From Acidobacteriota bacterium (GTDB lineage: Bacteria > Acidobacteriota > Polarisedimenticolia > QHYA01), in contig QHYA01000117.1 of NCBI GenBank assembly GCA_003223995.1, positions 1-8,448 on the forward strand: DNA of 8,448 bases, written 5' to 3'. The translations under genes were made by a program, and so were the position numbers. Below the pieces are notes generated by a model. That model saw only the letters and a program-made list of their open reading frames with translations. It made no database searches and had not been told where the DNA came from. Positions 3,961 through 8,448 of the stretch are shown here, one piece after another (the stretch's first letter is position 1; the number at the start of each line of letters is the position of its first letter).

Positions 3961-6876
3961 ATGCCCCGGATGAACCGGGCATTCGCGCTGTCGAGCATCG
4001 CGCTGCTGCTGGTGCTGCTGTGGATGCTCTTCGCCGACTACGCTCGCGACTGGAAGCTCTTCCAGGCGCAGTTCAACCGCATCGACGTCGAGAAGACCCG
4101 CGCGGCGATCACCGCAGCCGAGTCGTCGGTGGACGCCGCGAAGCTCGATCAGATCAAGGCCTCCCTCCAAGCGGCGGACGCGGATCTGGTCGCCCGCAAG
4201 GCCGACCTTGCAACGGCCCAGGCGGAGCTGGCGCGGGAGAGCGCCGTCCATTACCGCGTGGATCAGGAGTTCCGCTTCACCAAGGCGGACCTCGACTCGA
4301 TGAAGTACGAGTTCGAGGAGCAGCGCGCCCACAAGAGCCCGGCCTTTGCGAAGACCAAGCGGAAGCTCGAGGATCTGCAGAGGCTCTTCGAGCAGAAACA
4401 GCAGGCGCTGCTCGCGCACCAGGAGAAACTCGACGCCATCCAGGGCCGGATCAACGAGATCACCGCGAAGCGCGATCAGGCCCAGGCCGCCTACGACGAG
4501 CTCTTCAAGCAGAAAGCGCGAGCCGAGAGGAAGCTCGCGAAGGTCGCCCCGGACTGGAGGCGCCTGCTCCTCAACCTGCCGATGGTGGATTTCGTCGGTC
4601 CGACGTTGAAGGTGAAGCAGGTGGTCCTCCCGGACCTGAAGAACGACGTGAACTTCCTCCAGATCCCTCGGGTGGACCGCTGCATGACCTGCCACGTCGG
4701 GATCAACCAGAAGGGCTTCGAGGATGCGCCTCAGCCCTACACGACGCATCCGCGCCTGGAGCTGTTCGTCGGGGACAGCTCGAAGCATCCGATGGGAAGC
4801 TTCGGCTGCACCACATGCCACCACGGCCAGGACCGCGGGACGTCCTTCTACTCCGCAGTTCACACTCCTTCCAGTCCGGAGCAGGCCGAGGAGTGGAGGA
4901 GGAAGTACGGCTGGAGCCATTACGAGAACTGGGACGAGCCGATGCTGCCGAAGCAGCATGTCGAGGCGGCCTGCCGGAAGTGCCACCTCTCGGAGGTGCG
5001 GGTTCCACAGGGGACGCACATCAACCACGGGATCGCGCTCATCGAGCGTTATGGCTGCTACGGCTGCCACAAGATCCAGGGTTTCGAGGGCTTGCCGAAG
5101 GTCGGCCCCGACCTGCGCGGGCTCGCCGGCAAGGTCACTCCGGAATGGGCACTGAAGTGGATCAAGAGCCCGAGGGTCTTCCGCCCCTCGACGCGGATGC
5201 CTCATTTCTGGGACCTGACCAACACATCCACGCCGGAATTCGCGGCGCGAAACAACGTCGAGGCCGATGCCATCGTCGCCCTGCTGTTCGACAAGAGCGA
5301 GAAACCGGTCTATCCGCCGCCGCCCGTGGCCGGCGATCCGGCGCGGGGAGAGCGGCTGGTCAACGAGGTGGGCTGCAAGGGATGCCACCAGGTGGGCCCC
5401 GGCGATCCGGTGACGGACCGCGGGGCGCTGCGGCAGTTCGGTCCCGAGCTGAACCAGGTCGGATCGAAGACCACGCCGGGCTGGCTTTTCGCCTGGCTGA
5501 AGAACCCCTCCGCCGTCTCGCCCACAACGCGCATGCCGAACCTGCGGCTGTCCGACCAGGAGGCGGCGGACATCACCTCCTACCTCATGACCCTCCGCAA
5601 CGAGAAGTTCGACGCGCAGCCGCCGCCCGAGCTCGATCGGCAGGTGCGCGACCGGGTCATGCTGGACTACGTGGGCGAGAAGATGCCTGCAGGGGAAGCG
5701 AAGGCGAAGATCGCATCGATGTCCGAGCAGGAGAAGAGGCTTTTCCTCGGCGACAGGCTCCTCAACCGCTACGGCTGTTTCGGCTGCCACCTCATCAAAG
5801 GGTTCGAGACCACGCCGGGCATCGGTGTGGAGCTGACAACCTGGGCCAGCAAGTACGTCGACCAGCTCGACTACGGGTTGCTCGAGCAGCACGAGACGGA
5901 GCCGTCGACCGCCGTCGAGATCGAAGGATACGGGACGGTCAAGAAGGTCGCCAGGACGAAGATGGCCTGGGCCTTCCAGAAGCTGAAGGACCCGCGGATC
6001 TTCGACCTCGGGCGCCTGAAGAAAGCCGAGGAGAAGCTGAAGATGCCCGACTTCGGGCTCTCGGACGACGACGCTTCCTCCGTCGTGACGGCCCTGATCT
6101 CGTTCACCAAGGAGAAGGTGGAGCCGCGCATGGCGCGCAACCTCACCCCCGAGCAGGCCGAGGTCGAAGCCGGCAGGCGGGTCGTGGTCAACCGCAACTG
6201 CGAGGGGTGCCACCACGTCTATCTCGAGGGCGGGGGTGGGGAGATTCGCTCCGCCGTCGCTGCCGCCCTTGTTCGCTACGAGGGGAAGTCACCGGATGAG
6301 GCGGAGACGATCGCTGATATCTTCTCCCCGCCCCTGCTCACCCACGAAGGGTTCAAGGTCAACCCGGACTGGTTCTTTGCCTTCCTGAAGGCGCCATCGA
6401 CGATCCGCCCCTGGTTGAAGGTTCGGATGCCGACCTTCGGCCTGTCCGACGAGGACGCGAACAGGGTGATCACGCACTTCGCCAGGCGCGACGGGGCCGC
6501 CTTCCCGTTCCTGAGCTACACGCCCCGGTCCTTCGGGCCGGTGGAAAAGCAAGCCGCCCTGAAGCTCTTCAGCAAGGATTATGACAACTGCTGGACCTGC
6601 CATCAGCAGGGGGAAAAGAAGCCGGCTAGCCCGATAGACAGTTGGGCGCCGGACCTCACTCTGGCCCGCTCCCGCCTGCGCCCGGACTGGATCATCCAGT
6701 GGCTTCACGACCCCCAGAAGCTCCAGCCGGGGACAAAGATGCCGAATTTTTACGATCCCGCCGACCCGAAATCGACAGCCCCCTCCGATATCCTGGGCGG
6801 CGATCCGGAGAAGCAGATCGAGGCGATCCGCGACTACATCTACTCCCTCGGGGAGAACGGGAAGCGGAGGGGTTAG
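3961..6876 (+). CDS. Octaheme cytochrome c with membrane anchor and long coiled coil
   Basis: Numbered from ATG 3961, this 971-residue protein has an N-terminal anchor (8-24) and then a periplasmic coiled coil in two stretches (about 42-95 and 110-195). Eight CxxCH heme motifs start at residues 241, 283, 338, 366, 472, 606, 747 and 877. The first three form a His-rich region likely to use His/His ligation. The last five each begin a class I cytochrome c-like module with a P-[DEG]-W...K-x-P segment and a distal Met in [RK]MP motifs: Met413, 525, 695, 823 and 927. The third module lacks the P-x-W form and has a long insert between heme and Met. It sits directly after the cytochrome b genes, so it is probably the electron-accepting subunit of the complex, replacing cytochrome c1 or f. 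The start is uncertain: GTG 3928 (4 bases after the previous stop), ATG 3961 and ATG 3970 are all in frame and none has a clear ribosome binding site. I chose 3961 as the first ATG before the anchor. Confidence 0.93.
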   Translation: MPRMNRAFALSSIALLLVLLWMLFADYARDWKLFQAQFNRIDVEKTRAAITAAESSVDAAKLDQIKASLQAADADLVARKADLATAQAELARESAVHYRVDQEFRFTKADLDSMKYEFEEQRAHKSPAFAKTKRKLEDLQRLFEQKQQALLAHQEKLDAIQGRINEITAKRDQAQAAYDELFKQKARAERKLAKVAPDWRRLLLNLPMVDFVGPTLKVKQVVLPDLKNDVNFLQIPRVDRCMTCHVGINQKGFEDAPQPYTTHPRLELFVGDSSKHPMGSFGCTTCHHGQDRGTSFYSAVHTPSSPEQAEEWRRKYGWSHYENWDEPMLPKQHVEAACRKCHLSEVRVPQGTHINHGIALIERYGCYGCHKIQGFEGLPKVGPDLRGLAGKVTPEWALKWIKSPRVFRPSTRMPHFWDLTNTSTPEFAARNNVEADAIVALLFDKSEKPVYPPPPVAGDPARGERLVNEVGCKGCHQVGPGDPVTDRGALRQFGPELNQVGSKTTPGWLFAWLKNPSAVSPTTRMPNLRLSDQEAADITSYLMTLRNEKFDAQPPPELDRQVRDRVMLDYVGEKMPAGEAKAKIASMSEQEKRLFLGDRLLNRYGCFGCHLIKGFETTPGIGVELTTWASKYVDQLDYGLLEQHETEPSTAVEIEGYGTVKKVARTKMAWAFQKLKDPRIFDLGRLKKAEEKLKMPDFGLSDDDASSVVTALISFTKEKVEPRMARNLTPEQAEVEAGRRVVVNRNCEGCHHVYLEGGGGEIRSAVAAALVRYEGKSPDEAETIADIFSPPLLTHEGFKVNPDWFFAFLKAPSTIRPWLKVRMPTFGLSDEDANRVITHFARRDGAAFPFLSYTPRSFGPVEKQAALKLFSKDYDNCWTCHQQGEKKPASPIDSWAPDLTLARSRLRPDWIIQWLHDPQKLQPGTKMPNFYDPADPKSTAPSDILGGDPEKQIEAIRDYIYSLGENGKRRG

Positions 6877-6879
6877 AGC

Positions 6880-6923
6880 CGGGCGAGAGCTGCTGGCAGC
6901 GGGCGAAGCGGGGCCCTTATAAT
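6880..6923 (+). promoter_or_regulatory. Candidate promoter region with consensus -10 box
   Basis: TATAAT at 6918-6923 is a perfect -10 hexamer, rare by chance in such GC-rich DNA. No good -35 box lies 16-18 bases upstream (the 17-base position reads GGCAGC), so an activator may be needed. Just upstream, CGGGCGA occurs twice exactly 20 bases apart (6880-6886 and 6900-6906), flanking the inverted repeat GCTGC-TG-GCAGC (6889-6900). This would give the lipoprotein and heme A synthase genes a start of their own, with a leader of about 75 bases that contains a purine-rich run (6948-6965). Confidence 0.4.
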
Positions 6924-6991
6924 GCGTGGCGGTATCTGACCGACAACGAGAAAAAGAGAGGGAAGCGATCAGCGGGAAGTTTGCCCGCGCC

Positions 6992-6999
6992 AGGAGAGG
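6992..6999 (+). promoter_or_regulatory. Strong ribosome binding site for the cupredoxin-like lipoprotein
   Basis: AGGAGAGG lies 6 bases before the ATG at 7006. It fixes that start and is by far the best Shine-Dalgarno match in the window. Confidence 0.8.
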
Positions 7000-7005
7000 T
7001 CAACG

Positions 7006-7788
7006 ATGAAGACTCGCAAGCTTTTGACAGGTCTTGCCATCATGCTCTACGTGGCCTCCGGCTGCGGCGGCGGCAGCGGCACGGGCGGATCCGCCGCTCC
7101 CGGAGCTGTCAACGCCGCGCCCCCTCCACCGGCCGAATCGTCGGCGTCCGGTGCGACGATCAGCGGCAAGGTGGCGTTCTCCGGAACGGCGCCGAAGCCC
7201 ACCCCGATCAACATGTCGGCGGACCCGATCTGCGTGCAGAAGCACCAGGGTAAGGCCGAGACGGAGGCGGTCGTCGTCAACTCGAACGGGACGCTGAAGA
7301 ACGTGTTCGTTTACGTCAAGAGCGGTCTCGAGGGGAAGACCTTTCCTGCGCCTGCCGAGCCGATGATCTTCGATCAGAGGGGCTGCCAGTACCTGCCGCA
7401 CGTCTTCGGCATCCGCGCCGGTCAGCCGCTGAAGATCGTCAACAGCGACGGGACCCTGCATAACGTCCATGCGCTGCCCAAACTGAACACGCCCTTCAAC
7501 CAGGCCATGCCGAAGTTCATGAAGGAGACGACGAAGAAGTTCGACAAGCCCGAGCAGATGGTCAAGTTCCAGTGCGAGGTGCACAACTGGATGAATGCCT
7601 GGGCCGGCGTGATGGACCACCCGTTCTACTCGGTCACAGGCGACGACGGGACATTCACGATCAAAGGGCTTCCTCCCGGAAACTACGAGATCGTCGCCTG
7701 GCACGAGAAGTACGGCATGCAGACCCAGAAGGTCACCGTCACGGGAACCGAGAGCAAGCAGGTCGATTTCAAGTTCGCGGCGAGCTAG
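7006..7788 (+). CDS. Cupredoxin-like lipoprotein fused to a carboxypeptidase-regulatory-like domain
   Basis: This 260-residue protein starts with a signal peptide (MKTRKLLTGLAIMLYVASGC); Cys20 is the probable lipidation site, although the lipobox has Ala at -3 instead of the usual Leu. A Gly/Ala/Pro/Ser linker (21-50) follows. The middle is a beta-rich domain with LHNVH (151-155) and C190-E-V-H193-N-W-M196. Together with His152 these are the type 1 copper ligands expected of a cupredoxin, with the short C-x2-H-x2-M loop known from amicyanin. Cys76 and Cys127 could form a disulfide. The C-terminal part, GDDGTFTIKGLPPGNYEIVAWHEK (212-235) onward, matches the carboxypeptidase regulatory-like (transthyretin-like) fold. 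It is preceded by its own candidate promoter and overlaps ctaA by one base. A role as a periplasm-facing electron carrier between the octaheme cytochrome and an oxidase, or in copper handling for oxidase assembly, is inferred from context. Confidence 0.8.
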   Translation: MKTRKLLTGLAIMLYVASGCGGGSGTGGSAAPGAVNAAPPPPAESSASGATISGKVAFSGTAPKPTPINMSADPICVQKHQGKAETEAVVVNSNGTLKNVFVYVKSGLEGKTFPAPAEPMIFDQRGCQYLPHVFGIRAGQPLKIVNSDGTLHNVHALPKLNTPFNQAMPKFMKETTKKFDKPEQMVKFQCEVHNWMNAWAGVMDHPFYSVTGDDGTFTIKGLPPGNYEIVAWHEKYGMQTQKVTVTGTESKQVDFKFAAS

Positions 7789-8448
7789 TGGCGCGGCCCT
7801 CTGTGAGAGACAACGAAGCCGTGGGAGCCGCTCCAGGGACGGCCGGAGCTGGCCCGGCACGGGAGGGGAGTGGCTGCGGTCTGAATCGCTTCGCGTGTTT
7901 GACGGCTGCCGCCACGTTTCTGCTGATCATAGCGGGAGGGCTGGTGACGAGCACCGGATCGGGTCTCGCGGTGCCGGACTGGCCGCTTTCCTATGGGGGG
8001 CTGTTCCCTCCCATGGTCGGCGGAATCTTCTACGAGCACGGTCACCGGATGGTCGCGGGCGTCGTGGCGGTTCTCATGACGATCCTCGCCATCTGGCTGA
8101 TGGCGCGGGAGCAGAGAGTCTGGGTCCGCCGGCTGGGACTCGCCGCTCTCGCCGTCATCATTGCCCAGGCCGTCCTCGGAGGCATCACGGTCCTCTTCAT
8201 GCTGCCGACCGCCGTCTCGGTCGCCCATGCCTGCCTGGCTCAGACCTTCTTCTGCCTTACCGTGACCCTCGCGCTTGTGACCTCGCGGGGCTGGAAGGCT
8301 GCGGAGAGCGGGTACGAGGGGACAGCGGCAGGAGGTAGGGCCGCGCGCAGGGAAACCGCAGCCACGCAGAGCGGCCTTGTGGCCCTCGGGACCCTGACCA
8401 CCTCGGCCGTGTTCTCGCAGCTTGCCATCGGCGCCCTCATGCGGCACA
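7788..8448 (+). CDS. ctaA: Heme A synthase (CtaA/COX15 family), 5' part, runs off the window
   Basis: The frame is open from GTG 7788, which overlaps the previous TAG by one base, to the window end (220 codons, no stop). The family oxidises the methyl group of heme O to make heme A for cytochrome aa3-type oxidases. Membrane segments are visible at about 36-53, 88-104, 116-137 and 141-165, the first four-helix half of the usual eight. Family motifs are GSGLAVPDWPLSYG (57-70), E83-H-G-H86-R and the helix with His147 (VSVAHACLAQ). QLAIGALMRH at 211-220 begins the second half. Positions 62 and 68, where many homologues carry a Cys pair, are Val and Ser. The first ~30 residues are polar and poorly conserved in type, so a later start (GTG 7803 or 7821) is possible; no ribosome binding site decides it. 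It implies a heme A oxidase, probably encoded next. Confidence 0.9.
   Translation, partial: MARPSVRDNEAVGAAPGTAGAGPAREGSGCGLNRFACLTAAATFLLIIAGGLVTSTGSGLAVPDWPLSYGGLFPPMVGGIFYEHGHRMVAGVVAVLMTILAIWLMAREQRVWVRRLGLAALAVIIAQAVLGGITVLFMLPTAVSVAHACLAQTFFCLTVTLALVTSRGWKAAESGYEGTAAGGRAARRETAATQSGLVALGTLTTSAVFSQLAIGALMRH

Noticed and set aside
3913..6216. A 767-residue open frame on the minus strand opposite the octaheme gene
   Set aside because: It is a mirror of a GC-rich, strongly codon-biased gene. Its product is a low-complexity Arg/Leu/Val/Asp mix with no motif, while the + strand frame has eight heme sites and five Met motifs.
4020..6299. A 759-residue + strand frame within the octaheme gene
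   Set aside because: The product is dominated by Arg, Ala, Gly and Pro, as expected from an out-of-phase reading of GC-rich codons, and overlaps a gene with clear family motifs.
6972..6988. GCGGG...CCCGC hairpin before the lipoprotein gene as a terminator
   Set aside because: The stem is only 5 bases with a 7-base loop and no T-run follows. It also lies between the candidate promoter and its gene.

Overview
This is a GC-rich stretch with every recognisable gene on the + strand. It carries most of a respiratory operon: a Rieske/cytochrome b quinol-oxidising complex with an unusual octaheme cytochrome c, then a copper-protein-like lipoprotein and the start of a heme A synthase gene. The gene order, the cytochrome b6-type split of cytochrome b, the multiheme partner and the heme A gene suggest an aerobic (or facultatively aerobic) Gram-negative bacterium. 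From memory, such clusters are typical of Acidobacteriota and some deltaproteobacterial or planctomycete lineages; Acidobacteriota is my best guess, at low confidence. There is no rRNA or tRNA gene to settle it.

Layout. Positions 2-118 are the C-terminal tail of an unidentified gene. A short spacer follows, carrying a second copy of an 11-codon piece of that tail. Positions 236-1258 encode a membrane-anchored HEAT-repeat protein. A perfect 11-2-11 palindrome (1293-1316) sits just before the Rieske gene (1329-2045). Then come the b6-type cytochrome b half (2142-2930), the subunit IV-like half with three extra N-terminal membrane segments (2991-3923), and an octaheme cytochrome c (about 3961-6876) with an N-terminal anchor, a long coiled coil, a triheme region and five tandem single-heme modules. 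A 129-base gap with a consensus -10 box precedes a lipoprotein with an amicyanin-like copper ligand set (7006-7788). Overlapping it by one base is the 5' part of ctaA/COX15 (7788 to the window end).

How it works together (inference from families). Quinol is oxidised by the Rieske and cytochrome b proteins. Electrons pass to the octaheme cytochrome c and on, possibly via the cupredoxin-like protein, to a heme A-containing oxidase expected downstream. The HEAT protein is probably a scaffold or assembly partner, but its role is not shown by the sequence.

The least ordinary points are the octaheme subunit with its periplasmic coiled coil, a conserved Cys in cytochrome b where b6-type proteins attach an extra heme, an APWY quinol-site motif instead of PEWY, the palindrome ahead of the Rieske gene, and the upstream duplicated peptide with only synonymous differences. 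No insertion sequence, CRISPR array or RNA gene is visible.
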